This document shows positions 18,358 to 30,883 of a stretch of DNA of 64,000 bases, piece after piece (position 1 is the stretch's first letter; the number at the start of each line of letters is the position of its first letter). Source of the stretch: Immundisolibacter cernigliae (GTDB lineage: Bacteria; Pseudomonadota; Gammaproteobacteria; Immundisolibacterales; Immundisolibacteraceae). The position numbers were made by a program, and so were the translations under genes. The stretch lies in assembly GCF_001697225.1 (NCBI RefSeq), contig NZ_CP014671.1:3162001-3226000 (forward strand). Reading direction: 5' to 3'. The notes below the pieces were generated by a model that was not told the origin of the DNA, did no database searches, and worked only from the letters and a program-made list of their open reading frames with translations.

Positions 18358-19592
18358 TCCATACAACTCTTTCAATGCCGGTGCGCTTCCTGGCCATTGG
18401 CCTGCTGGCCACTGCGCTTGCGGCTTGTGGCACCGTGTCCAGTCTGGGCAAGGGGGCCGTGCGCGGGGTGAACCGGGCCGGCGAGTCCGTCGCCGGGCGC
18501 CTGACCGCCAGCGACAAGCCGGAAATCACGGCCGAGCTGCCGGAACTGACCGGCTCGATCACTGTCGAGGTGCTGGCCGAGCGCCGCATCACCGACGGCA
18601 CGCCGGATGGCTATCCGAAACCCTGGCCGGCCTTCGATAGCGAGGTCGTCTACACACTCGGTGAGTCCCGGCGCCACCTGTTTGCCCACGCGCTGGCGGA
18701 CGGCAAGCGCCTGTGGAAGGCCGGCCTCGAGGATGAGATCACCGGGGGCGTCGGTGTCGGCGACGGTCTGGTGCTGGTCGGCACGGCCAACGGCGAGCTG
18801 ATCGCACTGGCGGCGACCGATGGCAAGGAACGCTGGCGCGTGCCGCTGGAAAGCGAGATTCTGGCGCCGCCGACGGCGCGTGATGGCGTGGTGGTGGTCG
18901 CCACCGGTGATGGCCACCTGTATGGCCTCAGCAGCGCCGACGGCGCCCGCAAATGGAGCATTGAGCGCGATGTGCCCACGCTGTCGCTGCGCGGCGGCAG
19001 CGCCCCGCTGACCACCCCGACGCTGGCCGTGCACGGCTTTGCCGACGGACATCTGGTGGCCGTCGACCTGCACACCGGCCGCGAGGCCTGGGACACGCCG
19101 ATCGTGCAGCCGCGCGGGCGCACCGAGCTGGAACGCATGGTCGATGCCGACTGCCAGCCGGTCATCGAGGGCAGCGCGGTTTTCGCGGGCGCCTATCAGG
19201 GACGCGCCAGCGCCATCGAGCTGGCCACCGGCACGGTCGGCTGGGCGCGCGAGCTGTCGTGCGATACCGCCCTGGCGGCAGACAGCTTCAACGTCTACGG
19301 CGTTGACACCGACGACAAGATCAGCGCCTTCGATCAGCGCAGCGGCGCCGTCTACTGGGAGCAGGACGCGCTCAAGGGGCGCCACCTGACGGCCCCGGCG
19401 GTGGTGGGTGCTTACGTTGCAGTCGCCGACATCGAAGGCTATGTGCACTGGCTGAGGGCCGATGACGGTACGCTGGTCGGACGCACGCGGCCGACCAAGG
19501 ATGCCTTCCTGCTGACGCCGTACGTGCGTGATGGCGTGGCCTACTTCCTGTCCGAAGGAGGGCGCCTGTATGCCCTGCGACCGGCCAACTGA
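18354..19592 (+). CDS. bamB: Outer membrane protein assembly lipoprotein BamB
   Basis: A 412-residue beta-propeller lipoprotein of the BAM complex that inserts beta-barrel proteins. The signal peptide ends in the lipobox LAAC near residue 24. The mature part has repeated PQQ-type blades, seen as GLVLVGTANGELIALAATDG and similar Trp/Gly-rich units. Slightly longer at the N-terminus than E. coli BamB. It is 8 bp before der. Confidence 0.95.
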   Translation: MIHTTLSMPVRFLAIGLLATALAACGTVSSLGKGAVRGVNRAGESVAGRLTASDKPEITAELPELTGSITVEVLAERRITDGTPDGYPKPWPAFDSEVVYTLGESRRHLFAHALADGKRLWKAGLEDEITGGVGVGDGLVLVGTANGELIALAATDGKERWRVPLESEILAPPTARDGVVVVATGDGHLYGLSSADGARKWSIERDVPTLSLRGGSAPLTTPTLAVHGFADGHLVAVDLHTGREAWDTPIVQPRGRTELERMVDADCQPVIEGSAVFAGAYQGRASAIELATGTVGWARELSCDTALAADSFNVYGVDTDDKISAFDQRSGAVYWEQDALKGRHLTAPAVVGAYVAVADIEGYVHWLRADDGTLVGRTRPTKDAFLLTPYVRDGVAYFLSEGGRLYALRPAN

Positions 19593-19600
19593 GCACTGCC

Positions 19601-21001
19601 GTGACACCCGTAATCGCCCTGCTGGGTCGACCTAACGTCGGCAAGTCGACCCTGTTCAACCGCCTCACGCGCAGTCGCGACGCGCTGGTGGCGGACTTCC
19701 CTGGCGTCACCCGCGACCGCCTGGTCGGCGCCGGGCGCCTGGGCGAGCGCCCGTTCTGGGTGGTCGACACCGGCGGCATGCTGGGCGAGGACCCGGAACT
19801 GTCCGGCAAGGTCAGCGCCCAGGCGCTGATGGCGGCGCAGGAGGCCGACGCGGTGATCCTGGTGGTCGATGGCCGTGGCGGTCTGACCGCCGACGATCGC
19901 AGCATTGCCAACACCCTGCGCGGCCTCGGCCAGCCGGTGTGGTTGGCGGTCAACAAGGCCGAGCATCTGGATACCGAGCTGGTACGCGCCGATTTTTTCG
20001 AGCTCGGCCTGGGTGATCCGTGGCCGATCTCCTCCAGCCACGGCCATGGCGTGGCCGACCTGCTGGAGACCGTGCTGGCGGGTTTTCCGGACGACGAGCC
20101 GGCGGCCGCGGAAGAAGCCGACCCGCGGCCGGTGTTTGCCGTCGTCGGCCGACCCAACGCCGGCAAATCCACGTTGATCAACCGCCTGCTCGGTGAGCAG
20201 CGGCTGATCGAAAGCCCGCTGCCGGGCACCACCCGCGACTGCGTGCGCGTGCCGGTGGTGCTGGACGGGCGCGAATGCGTGCTGCTGGACACCGCCGGCC
20301 TGCGGCGCAAGGCGCAGGTGCACGAGGCGATCGAAAAATTCAGCGTCATCAAGACCCTGCAGGCCATCGACCAGGCGCAGGTGGTGATCCTGATGCTGGA
20401 CGGGGAACTGGGCGTCGGCGAGCAGGACGCGCACATCGCCGGCCAGGCGCTGCAGCGCGGGCGCGGCCTGGTGCTGGCGGTGAACAAATCCGACACGCTG
20501 GACGACGCCGCGCGCAAGGCGCTGCGGATGGAGGTGAGGCGCCGGCTGCCGTTCGTCGAGTTCGCGCCGATCGAGTTCATCAGCGCCAAAAACGGCCGCG
20601 GCGTGAAAGCCCTCACCAAGGCCGCGTTTGCCGTGCAGCACAGCGCACTGGCGCGCACGCCCACCTCGGAACTGACGCGCCTGCTCGAGACCATCGTCGC
20701 TGCCAACCCGCCGCCGATGGCCGCCGGCCGTCGCGCCAAGTTGCGCTATGCCCACCAGGGCGGCCATGCGCCGCCGACCATCGTCATCCATGGCACGCAG
20801 GTGGACAAGCTGCCGCCCAACTACCTGCGCTATCTGGAAAACAGCTTTCGCGAGGCGCTGGGCCTGGTTGGTACGCCGGTACGCATCGTCACCAAGCAGG
20901 GCGAGAACCCCTACGCCGGGCGCGTGAACGCGCTCACCCCCAGTCAGCTGGAGCGCAAGCACCGCGCCCGCCGCCGCGGGCGCAAATTGTTCGGCGACTG
21001 A
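19601..21001 (+). CDS. der: Ribosome biogenesis GTPase Der (EngA)
   Basis: A 466-residue GTPase needed for 50S subunit assembly. It carries two tandem G domains: first Walker A GRPNVGKSTLF near residue 8 with DTGGM, second GRPNAGKSTLI near 180 with DTAGL and NKSD. The KH-like C-terminal domain (about 350-440) and basic tail (KHRARRRGRK) are present. The start is GTG at 19601. It closes the rlmN-to-der run; the next gene is on the opposite strand. Confidence 0.97.
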   Translation: MTPVIALLGRPNVGKSTLFNRLTRSRDALVADFPGVTRDRLVGAGRLGERPFWVVDTGGMLGEDPELSGKVSAQALMAAQEADAVILVVDGRGGLTADDRSIANTLRGLGQPVWLAVNKAEHLDTELVRADFFELGLGDPWPISSSHGHGVADLLETVLAGFPDDEPAAAEEADPRPVFAVVGRPNAGKSTLINRLLGEQRLIESPLPGTTRDCVRVPVVLDGRECVLLDTAGLRRKAQVHEAIEKFSVIKTLQAIDQAQVVILMLDGELGVGEQDAHIAGQALQRGRGLVLAVNKSDTLDDAARKALRMEVRRRLPFVEFAPIEFISAKNGRGVKALTKAAFAVQHSALARTPTSELTRLLETIVAANPPPMAAGRRAKLRYAHQGGHAPPTIVIHGTQVDKLPPNYLRYLENSFREALGLVGTPVRIVTKQGENPYAGRVNALTPSQLERKHRARRRGRKLFGD

Positions 21002-21044
21002 GCGCGCGGCTCGTCATCGCGCCGGCGCGCCAGTCGGGCCGGCC

Positions 21045-22025
21045 TCAGCTGACCCCATCCCCCGCATACAGCGCTGCCGCCTCACGCAGCCGGGATGAAA
21101 CCTCGGCGCGCAGCAACGGCGGCTCCAGCACCTCCACCTGCGGCCCGTAGCGCAGGATGTCCAGGATCAGCTCGGTCGGGTCGCCGTAGGGCACCACCAG
21201 TTCGTAGCGGCCATCCTCCAGCCAGCGCCCAAACTGCGCCGGATGCCAGCGCTCGGCCGCCACCCAGCGCGCCCGACTGGCGGCAAAGCGCAGCACCGCC
21301 CGCTGCGCCGCCGGTCCGGCGAAAATGCCGTAGGCGGCCCCGAAGTGCGCGTCCAGTTCCGCCTGGGGAATGTCCTGCGCCGGATCATCGGTGGTCTGCA
21401 GGGCCTCGATGGCGTCGATTGCAAAACTGCGCAGCGCCCTGCGCCAGTGGCACCAGGCATCCAGGTACCAGTTGTCGCGGTAGCGCACCAGCCGCTGTGG
21501 GCTGACCTGGCGCGTGCTGATTTCACCGCTGCTGCGGGCCAGGTAGCGAATGTCGATTCGACGCCCGGCCAGGGTGGTCGCCACCACCTGCCGGAATATC
21601 AGCGGATCGCAGCTGCGGCCACCCAGCGGCAGGATGCGCAGCGCCTCGGCAGCGCGCTGCGGGACCACGCCGCCGTGCGCCAGCAGGGTCATGATGCGTC
21701 CGCGAAGGGCGTCGATCTGGTCCGGTATCAAGCCTTCGCCGAGCCCGGACAGCAGGTTCTGGGCCAGCAGCAGGGCCTGCAATTCATCGGCCGAGAACCA
21801 CAATCCGGGCAGCTGCGCACGGGGCGCCGCGCCGTCCAGCCGATAGCCGCGGGCGGCGCCATCCCACACCAGGGGCGTGCCCAGCAGATCGCGCAGCTCG
21901 GCGATGGCCCGCATCAAGGTGGCCCGCGAGCAGCCGAGGTCGGCCTGCAGCGATGCCGCAGAACGCGCCTCGCGGCTGGTCGTGAACAGCGTGTACAGAC
22001 GGTATATGCGGTCGAAGCGGTCCAT
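21045..22025 (-). CDS. WYL-domain transcriptional regulator
   Basis: A 326-residue regulator with an N-terminal DeoR-like winged helix (residues 1-60, LGCSRATLMRAIAELRDLLG) and a WYL domain at about 140-220 (RQVSPQRLVRYRDNWYLDAW), followed by the usual WCX C-terminal part. WYL proteins sense ligands such as nucleic acids and often control DNA-damage or defence genes. It is divergent from the GST gene across about 100 bp, which suggests it may control that gene or itself. Confidence 0.9.
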   Translation of the reverse strand: MDRFDRIYRLYTLFTTSREARSAASLQADLGCSRATLMRAIAELRDLLGTPLVWDGAARGYRLDGAAPRAQLPGLWFSADELQALLLAQNLLSGLGEGLIPDQIDALRGRIMTLLAHGGVVPQRAAEALRILPLGGRSCDPLIFRQVVATTLAGRRIDIRYLARSSGEISTRQVSPQRLVRYRDNWYLDAWCHWRRALRSFAIDAIEALQTTDDPAQDIPQAELDAHFGAAYGIFAGPAAQRAVLRFAASRARWVAAERWHPAQFGRWLEDGRYELVVPYGDPTELILDILRYGPQVEVLEPPLLRAEVSSRLREAAALYAGDGVS

Positions 22026-22127
22026 GCTGGCAAATGCTACATCAGACGGCTGCGCCGGCTTGCGCTGTGCTCGTGCACCATGCCACGCTTGCGCGGCTTG
22101 CCAACACCCACCCGAGGAGACTCACCC

Positions 22128-22742
22128 ATGCTCAAGCTTTATGGCCAGTTCATGTCGCGCGCCCAGCGCTGTCTGTGGACGCTCGAAGAACTTGGCGTGC
22201 CCTACGAGCACGTCAAGACCAACCAGGGCGCCGGCGAGTCGCGCACGCCCGAGTTCCTCAAGATCAACCCCAACGGCCATGTGCCGGTGCTTCAGGATGG
22301 CGATTTCGTCCTCTGGGAGTCGATGGCGATTGCCCAGTACGTGGCCAAGAAATACGGCCAGGGCAGCCTGTGGCCGGCCAGCGTCGAGGACGAAGGGCGG
22401 GTTTTCCAGTGGGCGCTGTGGGCGTCGCTGGAAATGGAAATCTACGTCGTCAACTACCTGCGCCACGCCATGCTGTATCCGCCCGAAAAGCGCCGTCCGG
22501 AGCTGGCCAAGGAAGCCACCGACACGCTGCCGGCGCCGCTGCGTGTGCTCAACGACAGCCTGGCCGGCAAGGACTACCTGGTCGGCAATCGCTTCAGCGT
22601 CGCCGACATCAACGTCGCCACCGTGCTGCTGTTGGCCGACATCTACAAGCAGATCGGCGTCGATCAGTACCCGAACATCATCGCCTGGCTGAACCGCGTG
22701 GCGGCCCGTCCGGCCTGGCAGAAACTGCCGACCCTGAAGTGA
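22128..22742 (+). CDS. Glutathione S-transferase family protein
   Basis: A 204-residue protein with an N-terminal thioredoxin fold (MLKLYGQFMSRAQRCLWTLE, cis-Pro in NGHVPVLQDG near residue 55, ESMAI glutathione-binding motif near 68) and an all-helical C-terminal domain with NRFSVADINVA near 160. GAGGAGA lies 8-14 bases before the ATG. A conjugation or reductive role fits a cell handling reactive aromatic intermediates, but there is no direct link in the neighbourhood. Confidence 0.92.
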   Translation: MLKLYGQFMSRAQRCLWTLEELGVPYEHVKTNQGAGESRTPEFLKINPNGHVPVLQDGDFVLWESMAIAQYVAKKYGQGSLWPASVEDEGRVFQWALWASLEMEIYVVNYLRHAMLYPPEKRRPELAKEATDTLPAPLRVLNDSLAGKDYLVGNRFSVADINVATVLLLADIYKQIGVDQYPNIIAWLNRVAARPAWQKLPTLK

Positions 22743-22881
22743 TTCCCAGCCCCCGGTGCCGCCGCCGGGCGGCATCGGGGGCAGCGTGACCTGATTCGGA
22801 TCATGGGCACCTTGGGGCCGACCGCCTAGCCTTGTGCACCTCTGCGGGCGGCAGTTCCGCCTATCCCCGAGGAGACGTGCC

Positions 22882-23403
22882 ATGGCTGAAAAATCCACCC
22901 AGGTCGAAGTCAGGAAAACCACCCCGGGGGCTGGCGTCGGCCAATCCCTGACCAGCCTGCGCGAGCGCTGGGATCACCTGTTCGATGATTTCTTCGCCGA
23001 TTTTCCGCGCTGGCCTTCGCTGCGCCGGCCGCTGGACATCGAACCGCTGCGCCTGCTCACCGGCGGCGACCTGACACCGGCGGTGGACATCAAGGAACAG
23101 GACAACGGTTACCTGATCAGCGCCGAGTTGCCCGGCATGGACGAGAAGGACATCGCCGTCGAGGTGCAGGACGATCTGCTGACCGTGCGCGGCGAGAAGC
23201 GCGCCGAGCGGGAAGAAAAAGACAAGGGCTACCACCTGACCGAACGCAGCTACGGCAGCTTCACGCGCAGCTTTCGCCTGCCGCCGGATGCCGATGCCGG
23301 CCAGGCCAGCGCCAGCTTCAGCAAGGGTGTGCTCAGCATCAGCGTGCCCAAGAGCGCCGAGGCGCACAGCAAGGTGAAGAAAATCGACGTCAAGGCGTCC
23401 TGA
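22882..23403 (+). CDS. Hsp20-family small heat shock protein
   Basis: A 173-residue holdase chaperone. The alpha-crystallin domain spans about residues 60-155 (PAVDIKEQDNGYLISAELPG, then GVLSISVPK), preceded by an N-terminal arm rich in Trp and Phe (DDFFADFPRWPS). It lacks a clear C-terminal IxI motif, ending KIDVKAS. GAGGAGA precedes the ATG. No clear sigma-32 promoter was found in the 139-bp upstream gap. Confidence 0.93.
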   Translation: MAEKSTQVEVRKTTPGAGVGQSLTSLRERWDHLFDDFFADFPRWPSLRRPLDIEPLRLLTGGDLTPAVDIKEQDNGYLISAELPGMDEKDIAVEVQDDLLTVRGEKRAEREEKDKGYHLTERSYGSFTRSFRLPPDADAGQASASFSKGVLSISVPKSAEAHSKVKKIDVKAS

Positions 23404-23470
23404 AGCGGCGGGGCGGGTGGCGACCGGACACGCTGCCACCCGCCCACAGCCCGGCGCCCGGTGGCGGCGA

Positions 23471-24994
23471 ATGCTGGACGCACTGGTCGACACACTGGCC
23501 CGCGAAGCCGGCCCGGTCAGCGTCATCGAAACCCACATCTCGGCCGTGCTGCTGGCCGGCGAGCGCGCCTACAAGCTCAAGAAACCGGTCGATCTGGGCT
23601 TTCTGGACTTCACCGGTCTGCGCCAGCGCCGGCACTTCTGCCGCGAAGAACTGCGTCTGAACCGCCGCCTGGCGCCGGACCTTTATCTTTCCGTACTGCC
23701 GATCACCGGCACCGCCGCGGCCCCGCGCCTGGGTGGCAGCGGCCGGGCCATCGACTGGGCGGTCGAAATGCGTCGCTTCCCGCAGGAGGCGTCGTTCGAT
23801 CGTCTGCTCGCAGGCGGGCAGCTCGAAGGCACGCACATCGATGCGCTCGCCGAGTGCATCGCGGCCTTTCACCAGCGCCTGCCGCCGGCGCCGGTGGATT
23901 CGCCCTACGGCCGCCCCGGCGATCTTCTGCAAGCCGCCCGCGACAACTTCACCGCTTTGCGCGACGGTGCCAGTCCACGCAGCCGCGCGCGACTGGATCG
24001 CCTCGCCGCCTGGACCGAGGCCGAATACCGGCGCCGCCGCGCGCTGCTGGCGCGGCGCCGGATCGACGGCCGGGTGCGCGAATGTCACGGCGACCTGCAC
24101 CTTGGCAACATCGTGTGGCTGGACGGCCAGCCGGTGCCGTTCGACGGCATCGAATTCGACCCCGCCCTGCGCTGGCAGGATGTACACGGCGAGCTGGCCT
24201 TCCTGACCATGGACCTGGCCCGCCGCGGCCGGCCGGATCTGGCCCGGCGGGTCCGCGACCGCTACCTGCAGGCCACAGGCGACTATGGCGGCGTGCCACT
24301 GATCGACTTTTTCGAGGTCTACCGGGCCCTGGTGCGTGCCAAGGTGGCGCGCCTGCGCGCGGCCGGGGCGCAGGCGCCCGGCCTGCGTTTTCAGGCCCTG
24401 CGCGAGTGCATCGGCTGCCTGCGCCTGGCCGAGGCGCTGATCCGCCCGCGCCGGCCGTGGCTGGCCATCACCCACGGCCTGGCCGGCTCCGGCAAGACCC
24501 ACTACGCCGACTGGCTGGTCGAACGGCTGCCGCTGATCCGCTTGCGCTCGGACGTGGAGCGCAAGCGCCTGCTGGGTCTTGCCGCCGCCGCGCGCACCGG
24601 GTCCGGGATCGATCAGGGCGCTTACCAGGCCAAGGTCAGCGCCGCCACCTACCGGCATCTGGCGCGTCTGGCGCGGCGACTGCTTCGCGCCGGCTGGCCG
24701 GTGCTGGTGGATGCCAGCTTCCTGGCCGCGGCCGAGCGCCGGCGCTTCGCCGATCTGGCAGCGAGTCTTGGCGTGCCGTTTCGAATCCTCGCCTGCACCG
24801 CCCCGCCGGATGTGCTGCGCAGCCGGGTCGAGCGCCGTGCCGCCCAGGCCGGCGATGCCTCGGAGGCGAATCTGGCCGTGCTCGACGCGCAGCGCGCGCG
24901 CTACCAGCCGCTCGGCGCGGAGGAACAGGCGCTGGCGATCGTCATCGACACCAGTCGCCCATATGCCGTGCCCGAGTTTATGGATGCTGAGTAG
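23471..24994 (+). CDS. Aminoglycoside-phosphotransferase-like and P-loop kinase fusion protein
   Basis: A 507-residue two-domain protein. The first half is kinase-like: LKKPVDLGFLDF near residue 40 and HGDLHLGNI near 205 form the Brenner-type phosphotransferase motif. The second half has a P-loop GLAGSGKT near 336 and resembles gluconate-kinase-like/Zeta-type ATPases. This fusion is a known widespread family whose substrate is unknown; true aminoglycoside resistance is not implied. The ATG at 23471 was preferred to a GTG at 23417. It lies 67 bp after the Hsp20 gene on the same strand. Confidence 0.8.
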   Translation: MLDALVDTLAREAGPVSVIETHISAVLLAGERAYKLKKPVDLGFLDFTGLRQRRHFCREELRLNRRLAPDLYLSVLPITGTAAAPRLGGSGRAIDWAVEMRRFPQEASFDRLLAGGQLEGTHIDALAECIAAFHQRLPPAPVDSPYGRPGDLLQAARDNFTALRDGASPRSRARLDRLAAWTEAEYRRRRALLARRRIDGRVRECHGDLHLGNIVWLDGQPVPFDGIEFDPALRWQDVHGELAFLTMDLARRGRPDLARRVRDRYLQATGDYGGVPLIDFFEVYRALVRAKVARLRAAGAQAPGLRFQALRECIGCLRLAEALIRPRRPWLAITHGLAGSGKTHYADWLVERLPLIRLRSDVERKRLLGLAAAARTGSGIDQGAYQAKVSAATYRHLARLARRLLRAGWPVLVDASFLAAAERRRFADLAASLGVPFRILACTAPPDVLRSRVERRAAQAGDASEANLAVLDAQRARYQPLGAEEQALAIVIDTSRPYAVPEFMDAE

Positions 24995-25109
24995 AGGCCA
25001 CGTCGAACTATTCAGCGTTTCCTTGGCGCGAAAGCCGGGGGGCGGCGCAGGATCATTGCCGCAGCAGCGCCGCTTGCCAGCGCGCTGATCGCAGGGCGTG
25101 GCCGGGCGC

Positions 25110-25460
25110 TTACTCGCTACCTGGAATGCGGGGGAGCTGGTTCAGCAGTGCCGGCAAGGCGGTCTGTACGGTTTCCCAGACCACGTCGAGATTGATGTCG
25201 AAGTAGCCGTGGGTGATGCGGTTTCGCATGCCACGCATGCTGCGCCAGGGTACCTGTGGGTGTTGCGCGGCAAATTCGGCGTACTGATCCATGACCTTCG
25301 TCGCGGCCTCGCCGATGATGACGAGGCTCATGATCACGGCTTGCTGGGTTCGGCGGTCCGCAAGGAACTGTGTCTTGCTCAGACCGTGGACGAAACTGCG
25401 CGCCTCTGTCGCGGCTCGCCGTATGTGGTCGAGGTAGTCGGGTAGGCGGTTCCCGTTCAT
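25110..25460 (-). CDS. hepT: HepT-type HEPN toxin
   Basis: A 116-residue HEPN ribonuclease-like protein of a type VII toxin-antitoxin pair. The catalytic Rx4H motif is RNRITH near residues 79-84, followed by GYFDI. IIGEAATKV near 50 is the second conserved block. Known HepT toxins cleave tRNA or mRNA and are silenced by AMPylation of a Tyr close to the motif. It overlaps the antitoxin stop by four bases (ATGA). Confidence 0.88.
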   Translation of the reverse strand: MNGNRLPDYLDHIRRAATEARSFVHGLSKTQFLADRRTQQAVIMSLVIIGEAATKVMDQYAEFAAQHPQVPWRSMRGMRNRITHGYFDINLDVVWETVQTALPALLNQLPRIPGSE

Positions 25461-25747
25461 ACCGGCTGTGCCTGGGCAAGAATCTGCGCGCGGAATCTGG
25501 CTGGTAAATCGCCGGGGGTCAGCAGATCGACCCGAACGCCAAGCAGGTCTTCCAGTTCGGCCTGCAAGCCTCCGAGGTCGAACAGCGTTGCTCCGGGTAA
25601 CGCATCTACCAACAGGTCCAGATCGCTGCCCTCTTCGTCGGTGCCGTGGAGTACCGATCCGAAAATGCGCGGGTTGGCGGAGTGAAAGCGGCCGGCTGCC
25701 TCGCGCACGGCGCTTCGTTTGAGGTCAAGGGCAACGGAGGGTTTCAT
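25457..25747 (-). CDS. mntA: MntA-type nucleotidyltransferase antitoxin
   Basis: A 96-residue minimal nucleotidyltransferase with the exact GSx10DxD motif (FGSVLHG...GSDLDLLVD, residues 30-47). In characterised pairs MntA transfers AMP to HepT and so blocks the toxin. It precedes hepT in the order and overlaps it. The gene ends with a Gln/Pro-rich tail. It lies 96 bp beyond the 3' end of metH. Confidence 0.88.
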   Translation of the reverse strand: MKPSVALDLKRSAVREAAGRFHSANPRIFGSVLHGTDEEGSDLDLLVDALPGATLFDLGGLQAELEDLLGVRVDLLTPGDLPARFRAQILAQAQPV

Positions 25748-25842
25748 CGCGGTCCACTGCGACTTCGGAGTTCATGGTTCTGTCCGCACCGAAAACGCGC
25801 CACGGACCAGTGTACTGACTGCCGTTCCCATCGTCCTCACGG

Positions 25843-29523
<3,681 letters not shown>

Positions 29524-29667
29524 GGCAAAGGCGGGGCAGTCGGCGGGGGGCGGCATTGTAGCGTGCCGCTATTGCGGGCCTTTCGGCATACGGTCCTTAT
29601 CCGGGCGCCGATCGACCAACACTGTCGGCGCCGGGACCGCCACCCGGCACCAGCGGAGCAGCCTGCG

Positions 29668-30843
29668 TCAGGCGGCGTAAACCTTCTGTGCCGCGGCCAG
29701 CGCCGCGCCGCAATCGCTCGGCCGGCCCTGCGCCGCCATTGCGCTGCCGAGCGCCGTCAGGCAGGCCAGTACGTGGCGGCGGCTGGCGGACTGGCCCATG
29801 AGGCCGATGCGCCAGGCCTTGCCGGCGAATTCGCCAAGGCCGGCGCCGATTTCCAGGTCGTAGTCGTCGAGCAGGGTCTGGCGCACGCGGGCATCGTCCA
29901 CCCCGTCCGGAATGCCGACCACGTTCAGCTGCGGCAGGCGCTCGCCGTCGGCGCCTGCCAGGCGCAGGTCCATGGCCTCCAGGCCGGCGCGCAGCGCCCG
30001 GTGGTGCAGGGCGTGGCGCGCCCAGGCGGCTTCCAGGCCTTCCTCGTGCAGCATCAGCAGCGCCTCGTGCAGGCCGTACAGGGCGTTGATGGGCGCGGTG
30101 TGGTGGTAGCTGCGCCGGGCGGCGCCGGACCAGTAGCCGAGCACCAGGTTCAGGTCCAGGAACCAGCTTTGCACCGGCGTCTTGCGGGCGCGCAGTTTGT
30201 CCAGCGCGCGGGCACCGAAGCTGACCGGCGACAGGCCGGGCGGGCAGGACAGGCACTTTTGCGTGCCGCTGTAGATGGCGTCGATGTCCCAGCCGTCGAC
30301 GTCGAGTGGCACGCCGCCCAGCGCCGTGACCGCATCGACGATGGCCAGTGCGCCGTGACGATGGGCGATCTGCACCAGCGTGCTGGCGTCCGACAGCGCA
30401 CCGGTGGAGGTCTCGGCCATCACGAAGGCGACCAGCCTGGCCTGCGGGTTGGTCTCGAGCGCGTCTTCCAGGCGCTGCGGGTCCACGGCCCGCGTCCACG
30501 GATCGTCGACGACTATGGCAACGCCACCGGCGCGCTCGACGTTCTCCTTCATGCGTCCGCCGAACACGCCGTTGCGACACACGATTACCGTGTCGCCCGG
30601 TTCGACCAGGTTCACGAAGCAGGCTTCCATGCCCACCGAGCCGGGGCCGGAGATCGGGAAGGTCACTTCGTTGCGGGTCTTGAAGGCTTGGCGCAACAGC
30701 GCCTTGATGTCGTCCATCAGGCCGACGAAGGCCGGATCGAGGTGACCGATGGTCGGCCGCGCCATGGCCGCCAGCACGCGCGGGTGCACGTCGGACGGAC
30801 CGGGGCCCATGAGGGTGCGCAGTGGCGGATTGAAGCTCGGCAT
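29668..30843 (-). CDS. Class V aminotransferase (alanine-glyoxylate/serine-pyruvate type)
   Basis: A 391-residue PLP enzyme. MGPGPSDVHPRVLAAM at the start and SGTQKCLSCPPG near residue 195, with the PLP-binding Lys, match the alanine-glyoxylate and serine-glyoxylate aminotransferases. GAGGAG precedes the ATG. It is 40 bp downstream of aguB and probably in the same transcript. It could supply glycine or handle glyoxylate; the amino donor cannot be read from sequence. Confidence 0.9.
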   Translation of the reverse strand: MPSFNPPLRTLMGPGPSDVHPRVLAAMARPTIGHLDPAFVGLMDDIKALLRQAFKTRNEVTFPISGPGSVGMEACFVNLVEPGDTVIVCRNGVFGGRMKENVERAGGVAIVVDDPWTRAVDPQRLEDALETNPQARLVAFVMAETSTGALSDASTLVQIAHRHGALAIVDAVTALGGVPLDVDGWDIDAIYSGTQKCLSCPPGLSPVSFGARALDKLRARKTPVQSWFLDLNLVLGYWSGAARRSYHHTAPINALYGLHEALLMLHEEGLEAAWARHALHHRALRAGLEAMDLRLAGADGERLPQLNVVGIPDGVDDARVRQTLLDDYDLEIGAGLGEFAGKAWRIGLMGQSASRRHVLACLTALGSAMAAQGRPSDCGAALAAAQKVYAA

Positions 30844-30883
30844 GGTTGATCTCCTCGGTTTTTTTGGCGGCGGCGCGCGGCGC

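Noticed and set aside
23471-24994. Aminoglycoside resistance gene
   Set aside because: The kinase-like half only shares the general phosphotransferase motif, and the fusion with a P-loop domain is a widespread family not tied to resistance.
29524-29667. Cobalamin riboswitch upstream of metH
   Set aside because: Only 144 bp between genes and no B12-box or matching stem pattern was seen.
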